64,000 bases of DNA from Actinomycetospora corticicola (GTDB taxonomy: Bacteria > Actinomycetota > Actinomycetes > Mycobacteriales > Pseudonocardiaceae). Positions within the stretch are counted from its first letter, which is position 1, and each line of letters starts with the position of its first letter. The notes beneath the pieces were generated by a model. That model saw nothing but the letters and a program-made list of their open reading frames with translations. It did not search any database and was not told the origin of the DNA. The stretch spans positions 992,001 to 1,056,000 of the forward strand of contig NZ_JACCBN010000001.1 of NCBI RefSeq assembly GCF_013409505.1, written 5' to 3'. Positions 25,614 to 33,095 of the stretch are shown here, piece by piece. A program made the position numbers and the translations under genes.

Positions 25614-25748
25614 ATGCTCCACGACGACTCGAACTGGGTCCGCGCCGCACTGACGGGCGACGACTCCAACTGGGTCCGCGGCGCCGTGCGCGGGGACGAC
25701 TCGAACTGGGTGCGGGACGCGCACTGGCGCGACGCCCACTGGCGCTGA
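25614..25748 (+). CDS. 44-residue tandem-repeat peptide (DDSNWVR repeats)
   Basis: Short gene with AAAGGG about 7 nt before its ATG. After MLH the peptide consists of three 12-residue units that each begin DDSNWVR (then AALTG, GAVRG, DAHWR) and a final truncated DAHWR. The units are encoded by 36-bp repeats whose third codon positions vary (tcg/tcc, gtc/gtg, cgc/cgg) while the amino acids stay fixed, which argues for translation and selection on the protein. It is Trp-rich (five Trp in 44 residues) with no signal peptide and no membrane segment. I recognise no family. A modified-peptide precursor or a binding-repeat peptide are possible; no modifying enzyme is adjacent, but an MFS exporter is convergent. 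Confidence 0.6.
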   Translation: MLHDDSNWVRAALTGDDSNWVRGAVRGDDSNWVRDAHWRDAHWR

Positions 25749-25767
25749 CCGCAGCGCCCACGCCTCC

Positions 25768-25807
25768 GAGCCGCCGGCCGCGCCCCCTCCCGGGGCGCCG
25801 GCCGGCT
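25768..25807. terminator. bidirectional GC hairpin after the repeat-peptide gene
   Basis: GAGCCGCCGGCCGCGCCCC and GGGGCGCCGGCCGGCTC arms (imperfect, one bulge) around a short CTCCC-type loop, between two convergent genes. Confidence 0.6.
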
Positions 25808-25818
25808 CTCGTGCGTCC

Positions 25819-27084
25819 TCACCCGACCTCGTCGGGTGTCTCCCGGTCCACCCCCGCGGAGGCGCGGGACCACGCGCGGGCGGCCAGCAGCGCGACGACG
25901 ACGCCGACCACCCCGCCGAGGGCCACGGCCGTCGACGGTGCCGTGCGCTGGGCGAGCAGGCCGGCCAGGAGCACCCCGAGGCCCTGGGTCACCCGCAACG
26001 CCGTCACCGCGAGGCCGAACGCCTGCCCGCGCCGGGCGTCGTCGACGCTCGCCACGAAGGTCGCGTTCGCCGGGACCTGGTAGGCGCACGCCATCCCCGA
26101 GACCACCCAGGCGCCGACCAGCACCCACAGCGGCGGTCCGAAGGCCGAGACCACCAGCGGGACGCAGGACGCGACCGCCAGCGGCCCGATCAGCCGCCCC
26201 CGCCGGTGCGGGGCCACGAGCCGGGTGAGCAGCAGGATGCCCAGCACCTGCCCGAGCGGGTTCGCCGCCAGCAGGAGGCCCACCGCGGCCGCGCCGGCCC
26301 CGAGTTCCGCCGCATAGGGCGCCGCCAGGCCCTCGACGGTGACGACGAAGGCCGAGATGCAGGCCAGCCCGATGAGCGAGCGCAGGCGCGGGTCGGAGCC
26401 CACGACGCGCGCGCCCGCGACCACCCGCGCGGCCTCGCCGCGCAGCCCGGACCGCGCCGCCCCGTCGTCGGGAAGGGCCCGCTGCTCGGGCACGCCGAGC
26501 CGCAGGACGACCGCGGAGACGACGAACGTCGCCGCGTTGATCGCGAGCGCGGGGGAGACCCCGAGGAGTGCGACCAGGGGGCCGCCGAGGGCGAACCCGA
26601 GGACCTGTGCCACCTGGTAGGTGGTGCTGATGACGGCGGTTCCGGCGACGTAGCGGTCGCCGCCGAGCAGGTGGGGCAGGATCGCCGAGCGCGCCGCGAG
26701 GAACGGGGCGGCGAGCAGTTGCCCCGCGACCAGCAGCGTGGCGAGGGCCGGCAGCGGCATCCCCGGCACGGCCATGGCGGCGACCAGTGCCGCGCGGGCG
26801 ACGTCGGTGACGACCATGACGCGGCGACGGGGGAACCGGTCGGCGAGCCCGGAGAGCAGGGGGCCGGCGACGAGGTCGGGCAGGAAGGTCAGCGCGTAGG
26901 TGAGCGCCGTGAGCGCGGCCGAGCCGGTGCGGTCGAAGACGAGCACCGAGAGCGCGACGCGGGCGACCTGGTCGCCGAGGATCGAGAGCAGCTGTCCGAG
27001 CCAGAGCCACCGGAACGCCGGGACGGCGAGCGCGTCGCGGAACGTCGCCGGACGGTCGTCCCCCCGCTGGTCGCCCCCCGTCAT
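25819..27084 (-). CDS. MFS transporter (multidrug/exporter type)
   Basis: Twelve-helix major facilitator of 421 residues. It starts FRDALAVPAFRWLWLGQLLSILGDQVARVALSVLVFDRTGSA, a signature of the MFS_3/enterobactin-exporter-like group. The cytoplasmic loop 2-3 motif is LADRFPRRRVMVVTDVARA. The second half has PHRRGRLIGPLAVAS. No TetR or other regulator is adjacent. ATG start at 27084. The cargo is unknown; being convergent with the repeat-peptide gene it could export it, but this is only a positional guess. Confidence 0.82.
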   Translation of the reverse strand: MTGGDQRGDDRPATFRDALAVPAFRWLWLGQLLSILGDQVARVALSVLVFDRTGSAALTALTYALTFLPDLVAGPLLSGLADRFPRRRVMVVTDVARAALVAAMAVPGMPLPALATLLVAGQLLAAPFLAARSAILPHLLGGDRYVAGTAVISTTYQVAQVLGFALGGPLVALLGVSPALAINAATFVVSAVVLRLGVPEQRALPDDGAARSGLRGEAARVVAGARVVGSDPRLRSLIGLACISAFVVTVEGLAAPYAAELGAGAAAVGLLLAANPLGQVLGILLLTRLVAPHRRGRLIGPLAVASCVPLVVSAFGPPLWVLVGAWVVSGMACAYQVPANATFVASVDDARRGQAFGLAVTALRVTQGLGVLLAGLLAQRTAPSTAVALGGVVGVVVALLAARAWSRASAGVDRETPDEVG

Positions 27085-27278
27085 CGTCGGATCACGCTAG
27101 GCGAACGGCCGGTCGAGATCCACGCCGTGCGTGCCCGCGACACGCCGAGGCACGCGGTGCACTGGCGTACCAGGGGCATCACAGGGCACACTGCTGCACC
27201 GGTTGGTCATCGCGAAGCCCGAGGACCGAGTTCGAGGACGTTGGGGAAGACGCTTCTCGTCTCGACCGGAGGTCAGCA

Positions 27279-27776
27279 GTGAGCACCCGTGGCGTGGTCT
27301 ACGTCCACTCGTCGCCGCCTGCGGTCAATCCGCACGTCGAGTGGGCCATCTCGGGCGTCCTGGACGCCCGTGTTCAGCTGGACTGGAGCAAGCAGGAAGC
27401 CGCTCCCGGCCAGATGCGAGCCGAATGCTCCTGGACGGGGCCCGTCGGCACCGCTGCGCGGCTCGTGAGCGCGCTGCGGGCCTGGGGCATGCTCCGGTTC
27501 GAGGTCACCGAGGACCCGAGCCCCGGCACCGACGGCGAGCGGTACTCGCACGTGCCCGGCCTGGGGCTCTGGCACGGCCGCACGAGCGCCAACGGCGACG
27601 TCGTCATCGGCGAGGACCAGCTGCGCTCGGCCATGGCCGCCGCGCGCCGGACCGGGCCCGACGCCCTCCACCACCGCCTCGACGAGCTCCTCGGCCGCCG
27701 GTGGGACGACGCGCTGGAGCCCTACCGCTTCGCCGGCGAGGGCGCGGCCGTGGGGTGGCTCCACCAGGTCGGCTGA
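27279..27776 (+). CDS. DUF3145 family protein
   Basis: Conserved actinobacterial protein of 165 residues with no known activity. Recognised by its STRGVVYVHSSPPAVNPHVEWAISGVLD start and the internal ARVQLDWSKQEAAPGQMRAECSWTGPVGTAARLVSALRAW segment. The GTG start at 27279 has GGAGG about 8 nt upstream. Members of this family are often found close to fabF in other actinobacteria (recollection, not checked); here it lies 1.7 kb beyond the fabF end, separated by a hypothetical gene and a repeat-flanked gene. Likely cytoplasmic: no signal or membrane segment. Confidence 0.85.
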   Translation: MSTRGVVYVHSSPPAVNPHVEWAISGVLDARVQLDWSKQEAAPGQMRAECSWTGPVGTAARLVSALRAWGMLRFEVTEDPSPGTDGERYSHVPGLGLWHGRTSANGDVVIGEDQLRSAMAAARRTGPDALHHRLDELLGRRWDDALEPYRFAGEGAAVGWLHQVG

Positions 27777-27798
27777 GCCGGGCTGGTTCGATGGGTCC

Positions 27799-28383
27799 AT
27801 GCGACTCCTGCGGCCCGCGGTGACCGTGCCGATCGCCCTGGTGCTGGTGCTCGCAGCGCTCGGGACGGTCGCGGCGCTGCTCGCCGCCCGCGCCGCCGAC
27901 ACGGCCCGCGACGCCCTCGGCGACACCGGTCCCGCGCTCGCCGGCATCGCTCTTCCCGACGACGGGTCGGCGGGCCCGCCCACCGTCGCGCTCTCGCCCT
28001 CCGCGGCCCTCTTCCCCCGCGCGGCCGAGATCCGCGACCTCGTCGCGAAGCAGGTCGAGGCCCGCAACGCCGACGACTACGTGGGCTGGGTGGCCACCTC
28101 GTCGGCGACCTCGGTCGCGGGGGTCTCACAGGCGCAGTTCGCCGACCGGAACCGGACCGTGAAGATCGGTTCGGTGATCCTGCGGCGCATCGATCCGGTC
28201 GGCGGGGGCGAGTACGTCGTCCCGACCGGCTGGATCACCACCCAGGACCCCGCCGCCGCCCCGCCGGACGTGCCGGCCGCGCGGTTGTGCTGGCAGGTGT
28301 CGCTGACGGTCGTGACCGAGCGGGGGGAGCTCAAGCTCGTCGACCCGGCGGCGGGCAGTTCGTTGCGGACTCCCTGTGGCTAA
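27799..28383 (+). CDS. secreted or membrane-anchored protein of unknown function
   Basis: Protein of 194 residues with one N-terminal hydrophobic helix (about 8-32, VTVPIALVLVLAALGTVAALLAA) and an extracytoplasmic remainder. The segment AAEIRDLVAKQVEARNADDYVGWVATSS looks like the first helix of an NTF2-like/Mce-associated fold, but this is a weak resemblance. A single Cys pair (LCWQVSL and the terminal PCG) could form a disulfide. It follows the DUF3145 gene by 22 bp in the same direction and ends in TAA just before palindromic repeat copy B. Confidence 0.6.
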   Translation: MRLLRPAVTVPIALVLVLAALGTVAALLAARAADTARDALGDTGPALAGIALPDDGSAGPPTVALSPSAALFPRAAEIRDLVAKQVEARNADDYVGWVATSSATSVAGVSQAQFADRNRTVKIGSVILRRIDPVGGGEYVVPTGWITTQDPAAAPPDVPAARLCWQVSLTVVTERGELKLVDPAAGSSLRTPCG

Positions 28384-28389
28384 CGCCTT

Positions 28390-28429
28390 GTGAGCACTAA
28401 CGGTCGCTATCGCGACCGTTAGTGCTCAC
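28390..28429. repeat. 40-bp palindromic repeat, copy B (perfect)
   Basis: Arms GTGAGCACTAACGGTCGC and GCGACCGTTAGTGCTCAC are perfectly complementary (18/18) around TATC. The right arm carries the TAA stop of the minus-strand gene at 28419-29378, whose last residues (GEH) are encoded by the repeat and its flank. Confidence 0.9.
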
Positions 28430-29378
28430 CTGCGCAGCGCGCACACGGGACGAACGGCTGGTCCCAGCCGAGCTGGACGAGGCGGCTCCAGATCAGCCGG
28501 GCGGTCGTGCAGCTGCAGTCGTGGACCTCCTCCCACCCGAAGGTCATCCGCCCCCGGCCCTCGAGCTCGGCCGCGTTGTCCCGCGCCCGGTCGCTCCGCG
28601 CGGTCCTGCGGGTGGCGTGCGTGATCCAGCCGTCGAGACGCACGGTGAGTGTGCCGAGTGGCATGCGGTACTCGACGTCCTCGTAGCGGTTCGTGTCCTC
28701 CACCCGATGGTGCACCTGACGGACGCCGGTGGGGAGCTGGTGGGCCTGCTCGATGTCGGTGGCGTACTCGGCCTCGAGCACGGACCCCACGCCGTCCACC
28801 AGGAGCCGCGCGGCGGCCAGGAGAGCCTTCCCGTAGCGGCGGGGCGGTCGGAGCTCGAGGAACTCCAGGATCTTCTCGGGAGGGACCCTCGACGCCGCCG
28901 CACCTGCCGTCAGGACCCGCATGCCCTCCTTCGCGGTCGGTGCCTCTACGGAGAGGTCGACGAGGGTGACGACCGCCGACGTGACCGGGAGACCGCCACG
29001 CTCCACGCCGAGATGGGCGAAGGCGCGACTGCGGTGCACAACCAGGTTCGCGCAGCCGCGGGCCGAGGACCCGTAGGGCACGGTCACGTGCACGGGCCCG
29101 TCGTCCCGGCCGCCGCGCAGTCCGAGCACGGCGGCCGCGGACCCATGGCTCAGGAGGACGGGACCGCGCACGAAGAGCAGGGCAGCCCACCGCCACATCA
29201 TGGGGGTGGGAGGGCCCGTGACGAGCGCGTACACCCCGTGCAGGAGCGGCACCCAGCGCCGGGCTGCCACGTTCGCGCGGATCGCGCTGCGCGTGAAGCC
29301 CTGCGCCAGGAGCTGCCGGAGGCTCGCCACCTCGTGCTGATCACGCCGGAGCCGCTGCCATGCGTCGAGTTCGTCCAC
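28419..29378 (-). CDS. AbiEi-like N-terminus with Vsr/DUF559-like endonuclease C-terminus
   Basis: Protein of 319 residues. The N-terminal ~90 residues look like the winged-helix antitoxin domain of AbiEi-type proteins (LLAQGFTRSAIRANVAARRWVPLLHGVYAL). The C-terminal ~120 residues resemble the actinobacterial DUF559/Vsr-like PD-(D/E)xK fold: VLEAEYATDIEQAHQLP, RLDGWITHATRRTARSDRARDNAAELEGRGRMTFGWEEV. Key acidic residues are only partly recognisable, so nuclease activity is uncertain. A CxC and CxxC near the end might bind zinc. GTG start at 29378. The gene is bracketed by palindromic repeats B and C and sits between the fab operon and the DUF3145 pair. Confidence 0.6.
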   Translation of the reverse strand: MDELDAWQRLRRDQHEVASLRQLLAQGFTRSAIRANVAARRWVPLLHGVYALVTGPPTPMMWRWAALLFVRGPVLLSHGSAAAVLGLRGGRDDGPVHVTVPYGSSARGCANLVVHRSRAFAHLGVERGGLPVTSAVVTLVDLSVEAPTAKEGMRVLTAGAAASRVPPEKILEFLELRPPRRYGKALLAAARLLVDGVGSVLEAEYATDIEQAHQLPTGVRQVHHRVEDTNRYEDVEYRMPLGTLTVRLDGWITHATRRTARSDRARDNAAELEGRGRMTFGWEEVHDCSCTTARLIWSRLVQLGWDQPFVPCARCAGEH

Positions 29379-29428
29379 ATGGGCTTGGAGGGATCCGGGC
29401 GCCGATCGGTTCCATGTGCCTCCGGCTT

Positions 29429-29468
29429 GTGAGCACTAGAGGTCGCGATAGCGACCTTTAGTGCTCAC
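29429..29468. repeat. 40-bp palindromic repeat, copy C
   Basis: Arms GTGAGCACTAGAGGTCGC and GCGACCTTTAGTGCTCAC (17/18 paired) around GATA, the reverse complement of the TATC loop. The right arm holds the TAA of fabF (minus strand, 29460-29458), so it probably terminates the fab operon. Confidence 0.88.
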
Positions 29469-30720
29469 GTGCGAAGCACAAACTCACGTTGTGCCCGCCG
29501 AAGCCGAACGAGTCGTTCACGGCCGCGTCGAGGGAGATCTTCCGCGCCTCGCCGGACACCACGTCGAGCGCGACGTCGCCGTCGAGGTCGGTGAGGTTGG
29601 CGGTCGGCGGGACGAGGCCCTCCTTGACCGACAGGATCGTCGCGATCGCCTCCACGGCACCGGCGGCGCCGAGCAGGTGACCGAGCGAGCCCTTGGGCGC
29701 GGTGAGCACCGGGTGGTCGCCGATCGCCTTGCGCACCGCGACCGTCTCGGCCACGTCGCCGACCGGGGTCGACGTCGCGTGGCAGTTGACGTGCCCGACG
29801 TCGGACGGGTCGAGACCCGCCGTCCGGAGGGCCGCCGCGATGGCGCGGGACTGGCCCGTGCCCTCGGGGTCGGGGGCAGTGATGTGGTACGCGTCCGCGC
29901 TGGTCCCGATGCCGGCGAGCCGGCCGTGGATCGTCGCGCCGCGGGCCTCGGCGAACTCGGCCCGCTCGAGGACGACCATGCCGGCGCCCTCACCGAGTAC
30001 GAAGCCGTTGCGCTTCGCGTCGAACGGGCGGGAGGCCTGCGTCGGGTCGTCCCAGTCGTGGGCCATGGTCCGCGCCTGGCAGAAGCCGGCGAGCGTGATC
30101 GGCGCGATGCACGCCTCGGCGCCACCGGCGACGACGACGTCGACCTCGTCCGCCTGCAGCATCCGCCACGCCCAGGCGATCGCCTCGGCGCCGGAGGCGC
30201 AGGCCGAGACCGGGGCGTGGATGCCGGCGGCCGCGCCGAACTCGAGGCCGACGTGGGCCGCGGGTCCGTTGGGCATGAGCATCGGGATCGTCAGGACGGC
30301 GACCTTGCGCAGGCCCTGCTGCTCGAGCAGGTCGTCCTGGTCCAGCAGGGTGGTCGCCCCACCGATGCCGGTGCCGATGATGACGGCGAGCCGGAGCCCG
30401 TCGACCTTGGGCGAGCCGCCGTCGGTCGAGGGGTAGTCGCCGAGGTCGGCGTGCTCCCAGGCCTGGCGGGCCGCGATGATCGCGACCTGCTCCGAGCGGT
30501 CGAGGCGACGCAGCTCGACGCGCTTGATGACCTCGGACGGCTCGACGGCGAGCTGCGAGGCGAAGTCGACGGGCAGGTCGAAGCGGGCGTAGTCCTCGGA
30601 GAGGGGCCGCGTCCCGCTGGCACCGGCCAGGAGACCGTCCCAGGTGGACTGCACGTCTCCGCCGAGCGGGGTCGTCGCTCCCATCCCGGTGACGACGACC
30701 CCCTGGCCGGCGGCGCTCAC
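29458..30720 (-). CDS. fabF: beta-ketoacyl-ACP synthase II
   Basis: Condensing enzyme of 420 residues that elongates acyl-ACP with malonyl-ACP in type II fatty-acid synthesis. The catalytic triad is clear: Cys174 in SACASGAEA, His314 in NCHATST, His348 in GSLGHLLGAAG, with the KAS Lys next to it (PKGSLGH). The protein starts VVVTGMGATTPLG. GTG at 30720-30718 overlaps the acpP TGA (GTGA). It is the last gene of fabD-fabH-acpP-fabF. The C-terminal residues after the KAS core (CFAREH) and the stop are encoded within repeat copy C and its flank, suggesting that the repeat re-shaped the gene's 3' end. Confidence 0.96.
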   Translation of the reverse strand: MSAAGQGVVVTGMGATTPLGGDVQSTWDGLLAGASGTRPLSEDYARFDLPVDFASQLAVEPSEVIKRVELRRLDRSEQVAIIAARQAWEHADLGDYPSTDGGSPKVDGLRLAVIIGTGIGGATTLLDQDDLLEQQGLRKVAVLTIPMLMPNGPAAHVGLEFGAAAGIHAPVSACASGAEAIAWAWRMLQADEVDVVVAGGAEACIAPITLAGFCQARTMAHDWDDPTQASRPFDAKRNGFVLGEGAGMVVLERAEFAEARGATIHGRLAGIGTSADAYHITAPDPEGTGQSRAIAAALRTAGLDPSDVGHVNCHATSTPVGDVAETVAVRKAIGDHPVLTAPKGSLGHLLGAAGAVEAIATILSVKEGLVPPTANLTDLDGDVALDVVSGEARKISLDAAVNDSFGFGGHNVSLCFAREH

Positions 30721-30959
30721 GAGTGGGAGGAGATGTAGTCGACGGCGTCGGACACCGTGGTGAGCTTCGCGAGCTCGTCGTCGGGAATCTTGACCCCGAA
30801 CTTGTCCTCGGCCTGGACGGCGATCTCGACCATGGAGAGCGAGTCGATGTCGAGGTCGTCGACGAACGACTTCTCCGGGGTGACCTCGGAGGCGTCGACG
30901 CCGGCCACCTCCTCGACGATGCTCGCGAGGTCGGGCAGGATCTCTTCCTTGGAAGCCAC
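30717..30959 (-). CDS. acpP: acyl carrier protein
   Basis: Acidic four-helix carrier of 80 residues. The phosphopantetheine attachment site is Ser40 in DDLDIDSLSMVEI. Carries growing acyl chains between FabD, FabH, FabF and the reductases and dehydratase encoded elsewhere. It lacks the long C-terminal extension of mycobacterial AcpM, as in Streptomyces AcpP. Its TGA overlaps the fabF GTG; 47 bp separate it from fabH, and AAGGAAAGGAG upstream gives a strong ribosome site, fitting the need for high ACP levels. Confidence 0.97.
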   Translation of the reverse strand: MASKEEILPDLASIVEEVAGVDASEVTPEKSFVDDLDIDSLSMVEIAVQAEDKFGVKIPDDELAKLTTVSDAVDYISSHS

Positions 30960-31006
30960 GGGGCTCCTTTCCTTGACGGGTGCTGCGGGAAGGCTAGGGG
31001 AGGACC

Positions 31007-31990
31007 TCAGGGGAGGACGACGACCTGGCCGCCGTACGACAGACCGGCGCCGAAGCCGACCAGCAGGGCGACGTCCCCGGACCGCACGCGGCCGGCGGCG
31101 CGCATGTGGTCGATCGCCATCGGGATCGACGCGGAGCTGGTGTTGCCGGAGTGCACGATGTCGTCGGCGACCACGAGGTCGTCGCGGGCGCCCTCGGCGC
31201 GGAGCTTCTTCGCGATCGCCTCGACGATCCGGAGGTTCGCCTGGTGCGGCACGAGGACGTCGATGTCGGCGGGGGTGAGCCCGGCCCGCTCGATCGCCTG
31301 CAGCGCCACCGGCGCGATCTTGGTGGTGGCCCAGCGGAACACCGCCTGGCCCTCCTGGCGGAGGTAGTTCTGCTCGTCGATGCCGATGGTCTTGACGAGG
31401 TCGCCGGCCGCGCCGAGGACGACGGGACCGACCCCGACCTCCTCGGGCGTCCCGGCCGCCGTCAGGACCGCGGCCCCCGCGGCGTCGGCGAAGATGATGC
31501 AGACGCTGCGGTCGTCCATGTCCAGCCAGTCGGTGAGCTTCTCCGACCCGACGACGAGGACGTTGCGCGCGCTGCCGGCCCGGATCATGTCCGCCCCGAC
31601 GCCGACGCCGTAGCAGAACCCGGCGCAGGCCGCGTTGAGGTCGAATGCCGCGATCCCGTTGACGCCGATGCGGTCCGAGAGCTGGGCCGCCGCGTTCGGG
31701 ATGGGGTTCGGCATCGTGCAGGTCGCGACGATCACGGCGTCGAGCTCGGTGGGGGCGAGCCCGGCGTCGGCGAGGGCCTTCGACCCGGCGTCGGCCCCCA
31801 TGGAGACCACCGAGTCGGACTCGGCGGCGAACCGGCGCTCGACGATGCCGACGCGGCTGCGGATCCAGGCGTCGTCGGTGGCGACGCGCTGCGCCAGTTC
31901 GTCGTTGGTGACGACGCGGTCGGGCTGGGAGCTGCCCAGCCCGATGATGCGGGCCCCGGCGACCGGGGGAGCGGTGCGCAGGGACGTCAC
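31007..31990 (-). CDS. fabH: beta-ketoacyl-ACP synthase III
   Basis: Initiating condensing enzyme of 327 residues joining an acyl-CoA primer to malonyl-ACP. Active-site Cys122 in NAACAGFCYG; the His is in LVPHQANLRI (about 254) and the Asn in HSGNTSSASIP (about 284). The protein begins with the IIGLGSSQPDRVVTNDEL strand typical of FabH. The GTG at 31990-31988 overlaps the fabD TGA (GTGA), a coupled start; longer upstream frames are in the fabD coding region. In actinobacteria such FabH enzymes usually accept branched primers, but specificity cannot be read here. Confidence 0.95.
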   Translation of the reverse strand: MTSLRTAPPVAGARIIGLGSSQPDRVVTNDELAQRVATDDAWIRSRVGIVERRFAAESDSVVSMGADAGSKALADAGLAPTELDAVIVATCTMPNPIPNAAAQLSDRIGVNGIAAFDLNAACAGFCYGVGVGADMIRAGSARNVLVVGSEKLTDWLDMDDRSVCIIFADAAGAAVLTAAGTPEEVGVGPVVLGAAGDLVKTIGIDEQNYLRQEGQAVFRWATTKIAPVALQAIERAGLTPADIDVLVPHQANLRIVEAIAKKLRAEGARDDLVVADDIVHSGNTSSASIPMAIDHMRAAGRVRSGDVALLVGFGAGLSYGGQVVVLP

Positions 31991-32922
31991 GAGGTCCCCC
32001 GCAGGGTCTCGACGGCGGACGCGAGGTGCTCGGGGGTGGAGACGTTCACGGTGGCGGTGCCCTTGATCTGACGCTTGACCATGCCGGTCAGCGTGCCGGC
32101 GGGGGTGAGCTCGACCGCGGCGGTGATGCCGCGCTCGCGCAGGGTGTCCATGCAGGCGTCCCACCGCACCGAGAGCGTCACCTGCGCGACGAGCCGGTCG
32201 AGCATGTCGTCCCCGGAGGTGACGACGGCGCCGTCGGCGTCGGAGAGCAGGGGCGTCGTCGGGTCGGCCGGGGCGAGCTCGGAGCGGTGCTCCGCGACCC
32301 ACGAGGCCAGCGCCTTCTCGGCCGGCTCCATGAAGCGGGTGTGGAACGCGCCGGCGACGGCGAGCGGGCGGACCCGGGCCCCCTCCGGCGGCTCGGCGGC
32401 GAGCGCCTCGATGTCGCTGGTGCGGCCGGCCGCGACGACCTGACCGGCCCCGTTGCGGTTGGCCGGCTCGAGGTCGCGGGAGGCGAGCACGCGCAGCACC
32501 TCGTCGGAGTCCCCACCGAGGACCGCGGCCATGCTCGTCGGTTCGACCGCGCAGGCGGCCGCCATCTCCCGGCCGCGGACGGCGGCGAGCGCGACCGCAC
32601 GGTCCGCCGCGAGCACGCCGGCGATGGCTGCGGCGGCGATCTCGCCCACCGAGTGCCCGGCCACGACCGTCCCCTCGGGGAGCCCGCCGGCCTCGTCCCG
32701 CAGCGCCTCCCACGACAGCAGCGCGCTCGCGACCAGCAGCGGCTGCGTCACGGCGGTGTCCGCGATCGCCTCGGCGTCGGCCTCCGTGCCCAGGTGCTCG
32801 AGGTCGAGCCCGGCGGCGGTGGAGAACTCGGCCAGCCGCTCCCGGGCGCCGGGCCGCTCCAGCCACGGCGCCAGCATCCCCGGCTTCTGGGCGCCCTGGC
32901 CGGGCGCGAGGATCGCGATCAC
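31987..32922 (-). CDS. fabD: malonyl-CoA:ACP transacylase
   Basis: Acyltransferase of 311 residues loading malonate on AcpP. GQGAQ at 8-12 forms the oxyanion region, Ser91 sits in GHSVGE (89-94), Arg in AVRGREMA near 118, and the catalytic His in AGAFHTRFM near 198. GTG at 32922 with GGAG about 8 nt upstream. First gene of the fab operon, 173 bp downstream of fasR in the same orientation. The gap contains a TCGTTGT-N9-ACAACGA inverted repeat that may be the activator's site. Confidence 0.95.
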   Translation of the reverse strand: MIAILAPGQGAQKPGMLAPWLERPGARERLAEFSTAAGLDLEHLGTEADAEAIADTAVTQPLLVASALLSWEALRDEAGGLPEGTVVAGHSVGEIAAAAIAGVLAADRAVALAAVRGREMAAACAVEPTSMAAVLGGDSDEVLRVLASRDLEPANRNGAGQVVAAGRTSDIEALAAEPPEGARVRPLAVAGAFHTRFMEPAEKALASWVAEHRSELAPADPTTPLLSDADGAVVTSGDDMLDRLVAQVTLSVRWDACMDTLRERGITAAVELTPAGTLTGMVKRQIKGTATVNVSTPEHLASAVETLRGTS

Positions 32923-32988
32923 GGCACGTACTCCATCACGGGCGGGTGGTCGGCAGCAGCACGTCGGGCGACGAATCCTCCTCCGGGT

Positions 32989-33011
32989 TCGTTGTCGGGT
33001 TCCTACAACGA
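32989..33011. promoter_or_regulatory. inverted repeat upstream of fabD, candidate FasR operator
   Basis: Perfect 7-bp arms TCGTTGT and ACAACGA separated by 9 bp, located 67-89 bp before the fabD start in the fasR-fabD gap. Position suits an activator site for the fab operon. Confidence 0.45.
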
Positions 33012-33095
33012 CCCCGTCCCGACGACGGGTCGTGCGCGATCGGTCGTCTCGGCCGCTCTCGTGCGGTGCCGGTCGGGCAACGGTGTCGGCGCAGG

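Noticed and set aside
25614-25748. Calling the DDSNWVR peptide a RiPP precursor.
   Set aside because: No leader peptide, no cyclase, radical-SAM, P450 or YcaO gene adjoins it. Only the repeat layout supports the idea, so it is kept as an open finding.
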